NCBI GenBank assembly: GCA_026645575.1
Contig: JAPKMW010000034.1
Location: forward strand, 28,241-92,240
DNA: 64,000 nucleotides
From: Caldilineaceae bacterium
GTDB taxonomy: Bacteria; Chloroflexota; Anaerolineae; Caldilineales; Caldilineaceae
Direction of reading: 5' to 3'
Under the pieces are notes generated by a model that ran no database searches, was not told the DNA's origin, and was given only the letters and a program-made list of their open reading frames with translations. Below, in pieces: positions 16,193 through 25,364 of the stretch. Position 1 is the first letter of the stretch; each line of letters begins with the position of its first letter. Both the position numbers and the translations under genes were made by a program.

Positions 16193-16801
16193 CTATCGCG
16201 AAAAGCGAAGTAGTTGCTCGACTAATAAATGCACCGTCGTCGAGGGATTATCTGCGGCTGGATCTGGTGGTTCATACTGGGCTAATAAACGTTTTGCATT
16301 CTGGATAGCAGTATTCATCCTTGTTTTCAGTTTGCTATACATGGCTGGATCGTTCTTTTCATAAGTCTCAACAAGATTAGCCGTTAGCTTGGCTTTGTAC
16401 GCCTCACGGCCAATCGCTGTGTCGTGATAGTTAAAGTGGAGTAGATACCACAGTTCAAAGGCTTCATTTGTGTAGGCAACCTTTATTCTTTTTGCACGAG
16501 CCTTGGAAAACGCATTATTAAATTTGTCGATTGGCCAATCATCTCTGTCGAAAACACACCAAACTTGATCATAATTATCCTCCAGGCTAATACGGTTAGC
16601 TTCATCTACGAGTTGGATGGGAGTTAATGCAGGCCCTTCTATTTTGATTACGAGTTTGGCGGTACGAAATTCCTTAAAGTAATTTGGTTCAGTCTTACTG
16701 CCCTCACATACGATAAGAAATCTTTGTCTTTCTTCCCTACTATTTACGTTTCGATCCTTGTAACCTCGTCTACCCTTGGATGAACGATCCGGTCGCGCCA
16801 T
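16193..16801 (-). CDS. RloB-like protein (AbiLii-type), probable defence nuclease
   Basis: A 202-residue RloB-family protein. The N-terminus is basic (MARPDRSSKGRRGYKDRNVN). Family landmarks follow: FLIVCEGSKTEPNYFKEFR (acidic Toprim-like site), WCVFDRDDWP and NEAFELWYLLHFNYH. RloB-like proteins are found with an AAA ATPase in the lactococcal AbiL abortive-infection system and in restriction-linked loci. A Toprim-type nuclease role is inferred from the acidic residues. The start codon shares one base with the ATPase stop (TAATG), which indicates strict coupling. The low-GC composition contrasts with the neighbouring operons and suggests acquisition by transfer. Confidence 0.88.
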   Translation of the reverse strand: MARPDRSSKGRRGYKDRNVNSREERQRFLIVCEGSKTEPNYFKEFRTAKLVIKIEGPALTPIQLVDEANRISLEDNYDQVWCVFDRDDWPIDKFNNAFSKARAKRIKVAYTNEAFELWYLLHFNYHDTAIGREAYKAKLTANLVETYEKNDPAMYSKLKTRMNTAIQNAKRLLAQYEPPDPAADNPSTTVHLLVEQLLRFSR

Positions 16802-18102
16802 TATTCCGCCTCCAGAACAATGCTGCGGAAGTTACCTAATAACGGAATAGCCCCATAGCGACCTTTGATGTAGTCGCGTTCATAGGAGGCATCGTTGCGG
16901 ACCTTAAATTCGGCTAAAGAATAAAGATCTGTTGCTCCTTCTTGATCTTTTTCAACAAACCAAATTTGGTCGCGTCGAAACAGGTCATTCCCTAACAAAT
17001 TTGTATCATGGGTCGTAAAGATCAGTTGGGCATGTTGAGGGTTTGTCTCCTTGTTATTGAATAGTCGAACAATTTCGCAAGTCAGCAGTGGATGAAGTCG
17101 TGCATCTAGCTCATCAATAACAAAAACATGTCCACTACGCAGTGCTGCGATCACTGGGCCGGCTAAGGCAAAGAGTTTTTGTGTTCCTTCTGATTCTTGT
17201 TCATCAAAATCGAAATATTTTTGACCGATCAGTTGCCCTTCCGCGTTATATTGACTATGTACTGATTGAACACCAAATTTTTCTACGTCTCCGTGTTCTC
17301 TTAAAATCGTAAGCGCATTTTTCAACTCATCGGGCAACCCATCTGGCAAAGGACTTACTTTTGTGTTTTTCTCCATTTTTTCAATCAGTAAATTATCAAT
17401 GCCGAGATCTAATGTTCTAATCAGCTTGATAATATCTTCGCGGAACTCTCCGTCAAGATAGTTTTTTATTGTGAATAGTTTCATCCCAAAATCCTCAAGC
17501 CCAGAGGCAAGCTTGAGACTCTTAAACCAAGCAATAATTTCTTGCGCTATCTTGCCATTGAACTGAGCAACAATCGATAAAAACAAGGCGTTAGGACGAG
17601 TTCTATTGCTGATGTCTTTTCCTTCCTTGAACTGCTCACCCAATGTAACTTCATCTAATGTACGTTCAAACAACTTAGCTTCTCGGCTGCGCGGCACATA
17701 GAATAACCATTCGGCGGTGACTCTTTCTTTGGTTACTTCAAAACCGTACCGATAACGTTTTTGATTCGTCACAAAGACGATTTCAAAATGCGCGGGTTGA
17801 TTTTCGGTTGCGGTATTCAACAGAAAATTCTCAATAGGAATGGAGCCAGTTGCACTGGTTTCTTTCGGTGAATCTAATACAAATTTTCGCATAAACCTTA
17901 TTGCTGCAATCAAGTTACTTTTCCCGCTGGCATTTGCCCCATAGATAGCCGCACTTGTTAGCAGGTCAGGCTGACCTGGCATGCGAAAAATGTTGTTTTC
18001 ATCTAACACTTTAGGTTTTGAGTGTAGCTTTGCTGCTACCATGCTGAAAGTTACAACTTCGCGAAAAGAGCGATAGTTTCCTACACTAAATTCGATGAGC
18101 AT
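16801..18102 (-). CDS. AAA family ATPase (RloA/AbiLi-like), defence partner of RloB
   Basis: An ABC/SMC-like ATPase of about 433 residues, often annotated AAA15. MLIEFSVGNYRSFREVVTFS is followed by Walker A IYGANASGKSNLIAA near residues 55-70. The C-terminal part has GHVFVIDELDARLHPLLT (Walker B) and LIFTTHDTNLLG (switch His). AAGGAG lies 7 bases before the ATG at 18102. The in-frame Met 24 bases upstream lacks a site. It is paired with the RloB gene by a one-base overlap. It probably senses or processes nucleic acid and controls the RloB effector. Low GC compared with neighbours. Confidence 0.88.
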   Translation of the reverse strand: MLIEFSVGNYRSFREVVTFSMVAAKLHSKPKVLDENNIFRMPGQPDLLTSAAIYGANASGKSNLIAAIRFMRKFVLDSPKETSATGSIPIENFLLNTATENQPAHFEIVFVTNQKRYRYGFEVTKERVTAEWLFYVPRSREAKLFERTLDEVTLGEQFKEGKDISNRTRPNALFLSIVAQFNGKIAQEIIAWFKSLKLASGLEDFGMKLFTIKNYLDGEFREDIIKLIRTLDLGIDNLLIEKMEKNTKVSPLPDGLPDELKNALTILREHGDVEKFGVQSVHSQYNAEGQLIGQKYFDFDEQESEGTQKLFALAGPVIAALRSGHVFVIDELDARLHPLLTCEIVRLFNNKETNPQHAQLIFTTHDTNLLGNDLFRRDQIWFVEKDQEGATDLYSLAEFKVRNDASYERDYIKGRYGAIPLLGNFRSIVLEAE

Positions 18103-18266
18103 CGTTGTTCTCCTTGCTGAAACCATGAATTTTGAGAAAAATTCACGTATATATCGATTTTAATCCAATAATCGACAGATGTCAATAGCCAAAATTTGGT
18201 ATTTAGTCAAAAATAGAACGATGCACCAAGCAGCGAACATTTCTATGATATACTTTAAACAATAAA

Positions 18267-18316
18267 CAGCGTTTTGTATCACTTCTCGCCATTGAAAGGC
18301 ATGACACAAAACGCTG
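18267..18316. terminator. Inverted repeat between ureG and the defence pair
   Basis: CAGCGTTTTGT (18267-18277) and ACAAAACGCTG (18306-18316) pair perfectly over a 28-base loop. It lies just after the end of the urt-ureG operon and upstream of the ATPase, and it could stop urt transcripts. The 259-base gap 18103-18361 holds no gene. The promoter of the defence pair should also lie here. Confidence 0.45.
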
Positions 18317-18361
18317 GTGAAAACTATAAAAAGTGGACCAAGAATACAACTGGGCTTTGGT

Positions 18362-19054
18362 TTAACCGTGATGATGCGCGTGTTCGGTCTGTTGATCAAA
18401 CGCCAGCCGCCCATCCCAGCGGACGGTGCGCGCTTGCGCCGGCGTGTTGACAAACCCCTCAATCCAATCAATCACAGCAGGTAGCCCGGTGCCGTCTTTC
18501 AAGTTGGTGAAAAGCCACGGTTTTCCCCCACGCACCCGGTTGGTATCAAGCTCCATCAATTCGAGAGACGCGCCGACATAGGGCGCTAGGTCGATCTTGT
18601 TGATCAGCAGCAGATCCGATCTGGTCAAGCCGGGGCCGCCTTTGCGGGTCATTTTGTCCCCAGCGGCGACATCCAGCACATAGATCCAGACATCGACCAA
18701 CTCCGGGCTGAAGGAAGCGGCAATGTTATCGCCACCGCTTTCGACCAGCACCAGTTGTAGACCGGGCAAGGTTAGCTCCAAATCGCGAATCGCTTCCAGA
18801 TTCATGGAGGCATCATCGCGAATGGCGGTGTGGGGGCAGCCACCAGTCTCGACGCCGCGCACCCGGCTGGGGGGCAATACCCCCTCGCGAATCAAAAATT
18901 CGGCATCCTCTTTGGTATAGATGTCATTGGTGACAACGCCAATGTTATATTTGCCGGCGAGATCCCGGCTTAGGCAATGAACCAGCGCCGTCTTGCCGCT
19001 GCCCACTGGGCCAGCCACGCCGATGCGAATGGCGCGTTGGGTTTCTGTAGTCAT
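18362..19054 (-). CDS. ureG: Urease accessory GTPase UreG
   Basis: A SIMIBI-class GTPase that delivers nickel to apo-urease with UreD and UreF. Seen: P-loop [15 protein letters not shown] near residues 12-26, [12 protein letters not shown], the Cys-Pro-His metal motif [14 protein letters not shown] near 75-88, ESGGDN and the base-recognition motif NKIDLAP. A short C-terminal His cluster (EHAHHHG) may store nickel. 230 residues is slightly longer than usual. It is the last gene of the urea transporter operon, 25 kb from the urease genes in this window. Confidence 0.95.
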   Translation of the reverse strand: MTTETQRAIRIGVAGPVGSGKTALVHCLSRDLAGKYNIGVVTNDIYTKEDAEFLIREGVLPPSRVRGVETGGCPHTAIRDDASMNLEAIRDLELTLPGLQLVLVESGGDNIAASFSPELVDVWIYVLDVAAGDKMTRKGGPGLTRSDLLLINKIDLAPYVGASLELMELDTNRVRGGKPWLFTNLKDGTGLPAVIDWIEGFVNTPAQARTVRWDGRLAFDQQTEHAHHHG

Positions 19055-19079
19055 AGTTCCTCATTCAACTCAGATAAGG

Positions 19080-19173
19080 TTCGCAGAGATCACAAAGATG
19101 ACGCAGAGATTCACAGAGTGCTTGTTACGCTTTTCTCGGTGGATCTCCGTGAAATCTTTGTGATCTCTGCGAA
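19080..19173. repeat. 20-bp inverted repeat between urtE and ureG
   Basis: TTCGCAGAGATCACAAAGAT (19080-19099) and ATCTTTGTGATCTCTGCGAA (19154-19173) are perfect reverse complements. The spacer carries degenerate copies of the same words (CGCAGAGATTCACAGAG, CTCCGTGAAATC). It occupies most of the urtE-ureG gap. Confidence 0.7.
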
Positions 19174-19187
19174 CTGAATCAGTTGCT

Positions 19188-19889
19188 CTACACCGCCAAA
19201 TACTCTTTGGCCTGTTTCGGATCAAAGTTGGCGGTTCCGCCCTCCATGACAATACGACCGGTTTCCATCATGTAGAAATAGCTGCCCACACTGAGGGCAA
19301 AGTCTAGAAACTGTTCGACCAACAGAATTGACATCTTGCCCTGCTCGCGCAGGGTGTGAATCACATTCTCAATTTCCAACATGATCGACGGCTGGATACC
19401 TTCGGTCGGTTCGTCGAGCAGCAGCAACTTGGGACGGCGCACCAGAACGCGACCAAAGGCCAATTGCTGTTGCTGACCACCGCTCAACGTCCCCGCCACC
19501 CGCTTGCGCATTTCCTTCAGCACCGGGAAGATGGTGTAGACTTCTTCCAACGCTTCCTGGTCAATCTTGTTGTCGGGCGTCGCCTCGAACCCCATCAGCA
19601 GGTTTTCATAAACGGTTAGATACGGAAAGATGCCCCGTCCCTGCGGCACATAGCCAAAACCGGCACGCGCCCGCTTACTGGTCGCCCAGTGGGTGATCGT
19701 CTCCCCTTCAAAGCTCATCTCGCCGCGACGCAACTTGAGCAAACCCATAATACTCTTCAACAACGTTGTCTTGCCCACCCCGTTGCGCCCCATGAGGCAG
19801 ATCACCTGCCCCGCCGGCACTTGTAAATTTACACTGCGGAGAATCCGGCTTTCCCCGTAATTGACCGCCGCATCCTTAATCGCCAACAT
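19188..19889 (-). CDS. urtE: Urea ABC transporter ATP-binding protein UrtE
   Basis: An ATPase of the branched-chain-amino-acid/urea transporter class. Walker A is GRNGVGKTTLLKS, followed by Q-loop region GYVPQGRGIFPYLTVYENL, signature LSGGQQQQLAFGRVL and Walker B LLLLDEPTEGIQPSI. The segment TEGIQPSI is typical of UrtE. About 234 residues. An in-frame GTG 9 bases upstream is an alternative start, and both lie next to a repeat. It pairs with UrtD to drive urea uptake through UrtBC. Confidence 0.94.
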   Translation of the reverse strand: MLAIKDAAVNYGESRILRSVNLQVPAGQVICLMGRNGVGKTTLLKSIMGLLKLRRGEMSFEGETITHWATSKRARAGFGYVPQGRGIFPYLTVYENLLMGFEATPDNKIDQEALEEVYTIFPVLKEMRKRVAGTLSGGQQQQLAFGRVLVRRPKLLLLDEPTEGIQPSIMLEIENVIHTLREQGKMSILLVEQFLDFALSVGSYFYMMETGRIVMEGGTANFDPKQAKEYLAV

Positions 19890-19891
19890 GC

Positions 19892-19936
19892 TTGTCACCC
19901 CTTCACCTTGTCACCCTGTCACCCTGTCACCTTGTC
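19892..19936. repeat. CACCCTGTCACCTTGTC word repeat between urtD and urtE
   Basis: Four to five tandem words of the type GTCACCCT/GTCACCTT. On the minus strand they encode the last residues of UrtD (DKVTG and stop) and reach to the urtE start. The same words form an inverted repeat at 48319-48405. Confidence 0.65.
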
Positions 19937-20758
19937 CCGATGTGTCCGGCTTCGGCCAATGTAGACCTCAATGACCTGTGGATCATTCTGCACCTGCTCC
20001 ACCGGTCCTTCGGTCAAGAGGCTACCCAAGTGGAGAACCGAAACCTTGCCGGCGTAGTTACGCACAAATTCCATGTCATGCTCCACCACCAGGACAGAGC
20101 AACGTTTGGCGATTGCGCGCAGCAGTTCGCCAGTGCGGTTGCGCTCCTGACGGGTCATGCCGGCCACCGGTTCGTCGAGCAGCAGCAACTTCGGCTCCTG
20201 CATGAGCAACATGCCGATCTCCAGCCATTGCTTCTCGCCGTGCGAGAGAATGCCGGCGCGCACATAGGCTCGCTCCCAAAGGCCGATCAGGTGAAGGATC
20301 TCATCGATCTTCTGGTGGAGCGGATCGGCTAATTTGGAGAAGAGGTGAAGGACGCCGTTGTTAAAACCGGCGGCAGCTTCCAGATTTTCATAAACCGTTA
20401 ACGGGGCAAAGACAGTGGGCGTTTGAAATTTCCGCCCGATGCCCTGTTGCACTAGTTCATGTTCGGCGGCGCGCAGGACATTGATGCCGCCATTAAAAGT
20501 GACAGCACCCTGCTGCGGTCGCGTCTTGCCGGTCATCACATCGAGCAGCGTGGTTTTGCCAGCGCCATTGGGGCCGATCACAAAGCGCAATTCACCCCGC
20601 TGCATGGAGAAAGTTAAGTTATTGAGCGCTTTGAAGCCGTCAAAGCTGACGGTGACGCCCTGAACATCGACAATCTTATCTTGGGGACTACTGTTGAGGG
20701 GAACCGTGCTGTGCGGCACGCCAGTGACCAGCACCCCATTGCTTGTACCGCTACCCAT
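19919..20758 (-). CDS. urtD: Urea ABC transporter ATP-binding protein UrtD
   Basis: An ABC ATPase of about 279 residues. Walker A is GPNGAGKTTLLDVMTGKT, the signature is the variant LSHGEKQWLEIGMLL typical of the LivG/UrtD branch, and Walker B is LLLLDEPVAGMTRQE. The first 30 residues are a variable extension. Its ATG shares one base with the urtC stop (TGATG), so the two are translationally coupled. The C-terminus runs into the repeat at 19892. Confidence 0.94.
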   Translation of the reverse strand: MGSGTSNGVLVTGVPHSTVPLNSSPQDKIVDVQGVTVSFDGFKALNNLTFSMQRGELRFVIGPNGAGKTTLLDVMTGKTRPQQGAVTFNGGINVLRAAEHELVQQGIGRKFQTPTVFAPLTVYENLEAAAGFNNGVLHLFSKLADPLHQKIDEILHLIGLWERAYVRAGILSHGEKQWLEIGMLLMQEPKLLLLDEPVAGMTRQERNRTGELLRAIAKRCSVLVVEHDMEFVRNYAGKVSVLHLGSLLTEGPVEQVQNDPQVIEVYIGRSRTHRDKVTG

Positions 20759-21963
20759 CAGGAGCCTCCTTCTGCGGCAGGTGAGGCTTTTTCCAGAAGC
20801 GGGGTATCACTAGCGGATAGGGGTGTTGACTTCGTGGGTACTTCCCGATCGGCAGTGCGGTAGTAAGAAAGACCATGTTCTGACATTTCGAGCGGTTCTC
20901 CCGAGAGCATGACGCGTAGGCGATTGAAACCAATGAGCAGCGTCCCCACAATCCCCGACTTGAAGAAGAGGACGCTGACGACAAAGAGCAAGCCGAGAAA
21001 GTATTGCCAGATGTCCGGGTAGGCTTCGCTAAAAAAGCTACGCGCATAGCTTACGACGAGCGCACCGACCACTGCGCCCAATAGTGTACCACGACCGCCA
21101 ATCGCCACCCAAATCACCATTTCAATCGAGGGTACCACACCCATGCTCGACGGTGAAATAATGCCTACCTGGGGAACAAATAAAATGCCGGCCAGCGCCG
21201 CAAAGAGTGCTGAAACGACAAAGATCAATGTTTTGAGCATGACAGGGTTATAGCCCAGGAAACGCACACGGGCTTCGTTGTCGCGCAGCGCCACCAACAT
21301 ACGGCCAAAGCGGGAAGTGGTAATCTGCGTCGCTACCAGATAGACCAAGACTAGACAGACCACTGTCGCCAGGTAAAAGCCTGTCTGTGCTTCCGGTGAG
21401 AGCAGCGAATAACCAAAGAGTTTGGCGCTGCCCAGGTTGGTAATGCCGTTGGTGCCGCCGGTGTATGCCTGTTGACCAATAAACCAGATGCTGGTCAAGA
21501 GCGTCAGCGCTTGAGTGATAATAGAGAAGTAGACCCCCTGCACCCGACTACGAAAAACCAGATAGCCCAGCAGCCCGGCAATGGACGCCGGAATGAGCAG
21601 GGCGGCAACAATGGCAACGACAGGATTTTGGAAAGGCGCCCAAAACCAGGGCAAACTCTCCAATCCACTCCAAAACATGAAATCAGGCAACTTGCCGCCC
21701 GATGCTTGCAGTTTCAAATACATCGCAAAACCATACGCGCCCAGCCCAAAGAAGAGACCCTGGCCTAAACTCATCATGCCACCGTAGCCCCAGATTAGGT
21801 CAAGACCGATAGCAATGATGGCGTAGGTGAGAAATTTGCCCAATTGGTTCAGGCGAAAGGGTTCCAGAAATTGGGGCGCCAGCAGCAGCGCGCCGATGAG
21901 TAGCACAAACGGCAGCCACTGTAAGATAGGGATTAGGTAATAGGTAATTCCACGCTTACTCAT
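20758..21963 (-). CDS. urtC: Urea ABC transporter permease UrtC
   Basis: A LivM-type integral membrane permease of 401 residues with about 9-10 TM segments. Family landmarks: [30 protein letters not shown] near residues 55-85 and the coupling segment [20 protein letters not shown]. The C-terminal 50 residues form a polar tail. It forms the channel with UrtB. It is co-transcribed with urtD (one-base overlap). Confidence 0.94.
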   Translation of the reverse strand: MSKRGITYYLIPILQWLPFVLLIGALLLAPQFLEPFRLNQLGKFLTYAIIAIGLDLIWGYGGMMSLGQGLFFGLGAYGFAMYLKLQASGGKLPDFMFWSGLESLPWFWAPFQNPVVAIVAALLIPASIAGLLGYLVFRSRVQGVYFSIITQALTLLTSIWFIGQQAYTGGTNGITNLGSAKLFGYSLLSPEAQTGFYLATVVCLVLVYLVATQITTSRFGRMLVALRDNEARVRFLGYNPVMLKTLIFVVSALFAALAGILFVPQVGIISPSSMGVVPSIEMVIWVAIGGRGTLLGAVVGALVVSYARSFFSEAYPDIWQYFLGLLFVVSVLFFKSGIVGTLLIGFNRLRVMLSGEPLEMSEHGLSYYRTADREVPTKSTPLSASDTPLLEKASPAAEGGS

Positions 21964-21979
21964 AGTTACTCTCGATCTG

Positions 21980-22030
21980 CGTAATTCGTAATTCGTGATT
22001 CGTCATGTATGGCACGTGGCACGTATCACG
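21980..22030. repeat. CGTAATTCGTGATTCG / GGCACGTGGCACGTATCACG words
   Basis: Tandem words CGTAATTC (three near-copies) followed by GGCACGT words fill the urtB-urtC gap. They are related to the element at 11884-11946. Only weak self-pairing is visible. Confidence 0.55.
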
Positions 22031-22031
22031 G

Positions 22032-22928
22032 TTAACGTGTTTGCAAGGTCGCCAACCCCGATGGTTTCCATTGTAAGAAGGCGATGATCAGTAACAACAC
22101 GAGGACTTTGCCAACGGTGGCCGTTGTTCCCAATTCCAGCACGGTGTTGGTGACGCCAATCAAAATGGCAGCGGCGATTGTACCCGGTAGGCGCCCAACA
22201 CCGCCCAACACCACAACCATAAAGGCATCGACGATGTAGAAAGTGCCGAGCGCCGGACCAATCGATCCCAGTTGCGTCAAGGCGACACCGGCCACACCCG
22301 CCAATCCCGTCCCCAGAGCAAAGGTGCTGGCATCCACCCAGCGCGAGCGCACCCCCAGGCAGGAGGCCATCTCTCGATTTTGCATCACAGCGCGTAGACG
22401 ACGCCCACTGACCGTGCGGTAGAGATAGAGGTAGACAGCAATGACCACCAGCGTCACCAACGCAATGATAAAGACGCGCTTATAGGGCAGCAACAGCCCG
22501 GCGCCAATATCAAAACCACCAGAGAGCCACATTGGGCTGCTGACATTGACATTGGGCGCACCAAAGATGCTGCGCGCCGCCTGCTGCAAAATCAGCCCAA
22601 CGCCCCAGGTCGCCAACAACGTGTCGAGGGGACGACCATAGAGGTGGCGAATCATCGTCACTTCCATGAGCGCGCCGAGCGCCGCCGCCACAATAAAGGC
22701 CGCCGGAATCGCCAGCACAAACCAGATCCCTGGCTCGACGCCGCCCAACAGTGGCGCCAAGGCTTGCTGAAAAAGAAAAGCGATGTAGGCGCCGATCATA
22801 ATAAATTCGCCATGCGCCATGTTGATGACGCGCATCAACCCAAAAGCCAGGGCCAGCCCCAGCGAAACGAGCAAAAGGATTGAGCCAAGACTCAATCCGT
22901 TAAAGGCTTGGTATAGGATGGCATCCAT
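22032..22928 (-). CDS. urtB: Urea ABC transporter permease UrtB
   Basis: A LivH-type permease of 298 residues with about 8 TM helices. Landmarks: [29 protein letters not shown] near residues 22-50 and the coupling-loop region [25 protein letters not shown]. It follows urtA after a 315-base gap that contains hairpins, an arrangement that usually allows more binding protein than permease to be made. Confidence 0.94.
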   Translation of the reverse strand: MDAILYQAFNGLSLGSILLLVSLGLALAFGLMRVINMAHGEFIMIGAYIAFLFQQALAPLLGGVEPGIWFVLAIPAAFIVAAALGALMEVTMIRHLYGRPLDTLLATWGVGLILQQAARSIFGAPNVNVSSPMWLSGGFDIGAGLLLPYKRVFIIALVTLVVIAVYLYLYRTVSGRRLRAVMQNREMASCLGVRSRWVDASTFALGTGLAGVAGVALTQLGSIGPALGTFYIVDAFMVVVLGGVGRLPGTIAAAILIGVTNTVLELGTTATVGKVLVLLLIIAFLQWKPSGLATLQTR

Positions 22929-22947
22929 AGGTTACTCTTGATTTGGG

Positions 22948-23028
22948 GACTAGAGACTGGAGACTGGAGACTGACAAATAGCCAATTATCTAATCTCTAA
23001 TCTCTAGTCTTTAGTCTCTAGTCTTTAA
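22948..23028. repeat. GAGACTGGAGACTG word inverted repeat in the urtA-urtB gap
   Basis: GACTAGAGACTGGAGACTGG onward (22948-22973) faces CTAATCTCTAATCTCTAGTC and related TAGTCTCTAGTC words (22990-23028). It lies just upstream of urtB. Confidence 0.65.
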
Positions 23029-23096
23029 TAAACATTGCCGACATGAGTCCTTTTTGGTATGATGGCAATGGGTGGATTCACAGCGTTGACGTTTTG

Positions 23097-23129
23097 CTGA
23101 TGCGACTTGCTGATATGGCAATGCATCAG
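23097..23129 (-). other. Intercistronic hairpin between urtA and urtB
   Basis: CTGATGC (23097-23103) and GCATCAG (23123-23129) close a hairpin with an inner TTGC/GCAA stem. It lies in the 315-base urtA-urtB gap (22929-23243), which otherwise holds repeat elements and no gene. It could protect the urtA mRNA end or reduce read-through. Confidence 0.45.
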
Positions 23130-23205
23130 TGTGCCCAGAACGTTCATGCGTTGCGAATGCACCCATCTTCACCCAGAGCAAACGGCACAACTCATGTTGG
23201 ATTGC

Positions 23206-23249
23206 GTAGTAAGACACTGAGACTGATCTACTGTCTTACTGTCCTACTG
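23206..23249. repeat. AGTAAGACAGTAG word inverted repeat at the urtA stop
   Basis: GTAGTAAGACA (23206-23216) faces TACTGTCTTACTGTCCTAC. On the minus strand the element begins at the last codon and TAG stop of urtA (CAGTAGGACAGTAAGACAGT). Confidence 0.6.
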
Positions 23250-24575
23250 ACTCGCCCGTTCCGCCAAGCCTGCTGCCCACGGAATCGCCTTCAAGAAGGG
23301 ATCGGGTTTGACTGGCCCTTCGCTGGCCCACACTTCGGTAATCAAGCCATCAGCACCGATTTGACCAATGCGCACCGTCTTGTACATGTGTTGCGTTTCG
23401 CCGTCAACCTTGATCGTGCCACCCGGCGCAGCAATTTCGACTTCACTGGCATCGGCAGCAGCGGTGACAGCCGCCACATCGGTCGAACCGGCGGCTTCGA
23501 CCAGCGCCTTCCAAGCGTACACACCAAAATAACCGGCTTCAATCGGGTCAGCGGTCACGCGGTCTTCACCATACGCAGCCTTGTACGCAGCGACGAACTT
23601 CTCGTTTTCCGGCGTGGCGGTGGTCTGGTAGTAGTTCCAGGCAGTGTAGTGACCGGCCACATTTTCAGCGCCGATGCCACGTACCTCTTCTTCGGCCACG
23701 CTCACCGAGATGACCGGTAAAGTTTCGGCGGTATAGCCGGCGTCCTTAAATTGCTTGAAGAAGGCGACATTGCTGTCCCCATTCAGCGTGTTGAAAATGG
23801 CGTCCGGCGCCGCTTCCTGGATCTTGCTGATGATGGTGCTGAACTCAGTGCCGCCCAGCGGTACATACTCTTCACCAGCCAGTTCCACACCAGCCGCTTC
23901 CAATTGAGCCTTAATAATCAGGTTAGCCGTGCGTGGGAAAACATAGTCGGAGCCGAGCAAATAGATCTTCTTGGCGCCCAGTTCGTTGATCAAGAACTCG
24001 ACACCAGGGATGATCTGCTGGGTCGGTTCGGCGCCGGTGTAAAAGATATTGGGCGATGATTCCAATCCTTCGTACTGGACAGGGTAAAAGAGCAGACCGT
24101 TCAACTCTTCAAAGACCGGCAAAACCGCCTTGCGGCTGGCGCTGGTCCAGCAACCAAAGACGACAGCAACCTGATCCTGTTGAATCAGTTTGCGCGCCTT
24201 TTCGGCAAAGGTCGGCCAGTCGCTGGCGCCATCTTCGATAATTGGCTCAATCATCTTGCCCATAATGCCGCCGGCTGCGTTGATCTCTTCAATGGCCAAG
24301 AGGGTCGCATCCTTCACGGAAACTTCGCTAATGGACATGGTGCCGCTCAACGAATGGAGAATGCCGACCTTAATCGTATCGCCAGCCGGCGCCGCTGCTT
24401 CTTCAGCAGCAGGGGCGGTTGCTTCAGCGGCAGCCGGTTCAGCCGCTGGCGCCGCGGCGGGCGCACAGGCGTTCACCAGCAAGGCAAGGATTAAAAGACA
24501 GAGCAACAAAGCGGGGGGGCGCTGCTTCCCACGGGTTGCTGACAGGGGTGAAAATCGTCGCAACGAACTGATCAC
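23244..24575 (-). CDS. urtA: Urea ABC transporter substrate-binding lipoprotein UrtA
   Basis: A periplasmic-type urea-binding protein of 443 residues. The signal peptide has a basic start, hydrophobic core [16 protein letters not shown] and lipobox Cys at about residue 37, followed by an Ala/Pro/Glu-rich linker typical of Chloroflexota lipoproteins. The mature domain starts [20 protein letters not shown] and contains [37 protein letters not shown] and [11 protein letters not shown], all characteristic of UrtA. The start is a GTG with AGGAGA 7 bases upstream. It is first in the operon urtA-B-C-D-E-ureG, and its promoter region carries the tandem sRNA genes at 24954-25393. Expected regulation is by nitrogen status, which is not visible directly. 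Confidence 0.95.
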   Translation of the reverse strand: MISSLRRFSPLSATRGKQRPPALLLCLLILALLVNACAPAAAPAAEPAAAEATAPAAEEAAAPAGDTIKVGILHSLSGTMSISEVSVKDATLLAIEEINAAGGIMGKMIEPIIEDGASDWPTFAEKARKLIQQDQVAVVFGCWTSASRKAVLPVFEELNGLLFYPVQYEGLESSPNIFYTGAEPTQQIIPGVEFLINELGAKKIYLLGSDYVFPRTANLIIKAQLEAAGVELAGEEYVPLGGTEFSTIISKIQEAAPDAIFNTLNGDSNVAFFKQFKDAGYTAETLPVISVSVAEEEVRGIGAENVAGHYTAWNYYQTTATPENEKFVAAYKAAYGEDRVTADPIEAGYFGVYAWKALVEAAGSTDVAAVTAAADASEVEIAAPGGTIKVDGETQHMYKTVRIGQIGADGLITEVWASEGPVKPDPFLKAIPWAAGLAERASQ

Positions 24576-24754
24576 GGTTATTCTCTCCTAACTGACTGGA
24601 TGGGTTAAAGATTTTTTATTGCCGGTCGTGCAAAAATTTATAAAGAGATTGACGACCTTAGCACATCGACAATAAAAAATTGTTGTTGTGGCAGAGGCAA
24701 CGCCGGCTCTACCGCTGTGCAGCACAATCAGGCCTGATTTGCAGCAAACATGCA

Positions 24755-24779
24755 CAGTATTACAAACTTTGTAATGCTG
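24755..24779. other. Palindrome in the urtA upstream region
   Basis: CAGTATTACAAA (24755-24766) faces CTTTGTAATGCTG (24767-24779), with almost no loop. As DNA it could be an operator for a dimeric regulator of urtA. As RNA it would be a leader hairpin. It shares the ATTACAA word with the terminator at 16146. Confidence 0.35.
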
Positions 24780-24843
24780 TTAGCCATAGAATAATTGATT
24801 TATTTAGGCGCTTCTATAGGCAATCTGCACAAAAATGTAGATG

Positions 24844-24947
24844 TTGGGTAGTGGATATTAGATATTGGCTATTCCATCACCTGTACTATTGAGTGTTTAA
24901 CCCTCAATGCGAATACCCAATACCTATTACCCAATATCATCTATTAC
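24844..24947. repeat. TATTGGATATTAG word inverted repeat upstream of urtA
   Basis: TTGGGTAGTGGATATTAGAT onward faces ATACCCAATACCTATTACCC onward. It uses the same words as the elements in the hox and nuo operons. It lies between the first sRNA copy and urtA. Confidence 0.65.
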
Positions 24948-24953
24948 CCAAAC

Positions 24954-25067
24954 GCGAAGAGTCCACAGTCTTGCCATCGACCGTGGACTCTTCGCAAAGA
25001 GGTCTATCAAGAAGAACCAAAGGAGGAACCAGTCGGCGATATTGTGCTCCCCAACTCAACATCGCTT
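24954..25067 (-). ncRNA. Putative small RNA, copy 1 (anti-Shine-Dalgarno type), new family candidate
   Basis: The predicted transcript is about 114 nt and reads leftwards from near 25067. It has a 9-bp hairpin (25036-25065) with loop AGTTGGGGAGCA, a C/U-rich linker containing CCTCCTTT (25019-25026), and a 16-bp terminal hairpin (24954-24969 with 24980-24995). The terminal stem has one G-U pair and the first stem one G-U pair when read on the minus strand. On the plus strand both would be A-C mismatches. Copy 2 differs by changes that keep all pairs. No U-run follows the final stem. No known family was recognised. Confidence 0.7.
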
Positions 25068-25073
25068 GTCTAC

Positions 25074-25102
25074 AGTATAGCAGGCGGTTGGGGCGTTGTC
25101 AC
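25074..25102 (-). promoter_or_regulatory. Sigma-70-type promoter of sRNA copy 1
   Basis: On the minus strand the -35 is GTGACA (25097-25102), the spacer is 17 bases, and the -10 is TATACT (25074-25079), preceded by an extended TGC. The start point would be near 25067. Confidence 0.65.
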
Positions 25103-25247
25103 TAAGCACAATGCACAATATTTAGCGACATAATTTGTGATATGTTTCGTGGAACCGCACTTCAGAGAGGGTTTGTGTACGGCTGATCCTGTATGACTTG
25201 TGCAAACTCAACAATAGTCGGCTTTATTTGATGCTATCGATGAACGC

Positions 25248-25358
25248 GAACAGGCCACGGTCGTTTGTTTGACCGTAGCCTGTTCCCAAGAGGTATGTCA
25301 AGAAGAACCAAAGGAGGAACCAGTCGGCAATGTTGCGCTCCCCAACTCAACATCGCTT
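25248..25358 (-). ncRNA. Putative small RNA, copy 2 (anti-Shine-Dalgarno type)
   Basis: The tandem homologue of copy 1, about 111 nt, reads leftwards from near 25358. The first hairpin is 25327-25356 (loop AGTTGGGGAGCG). The linker has CCTCCTTT (25310-25317) and is otherwise nearly identical to copy 1. The terminal hairpin is 25248-25262 with 25271-25285, 15 bp. The terminal stem differs from copy 1 at many positions on both arms together, so pairing is kept by covariation. Its imperfect positions are again G-U on the minus strand only. Homology to copy 1 extends upstream through the promoter to about 25440. Confidence 0.7.
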
Positions 25359-25364
25359 GTCCAT

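Noticed and set aside
18160..18471. 103-codon open frame on the minus strand
   Set aside because: It overlaps the end of ureG in another frame and runs through the low-GC non-coding gap with no recognisable domain or ribosome site.
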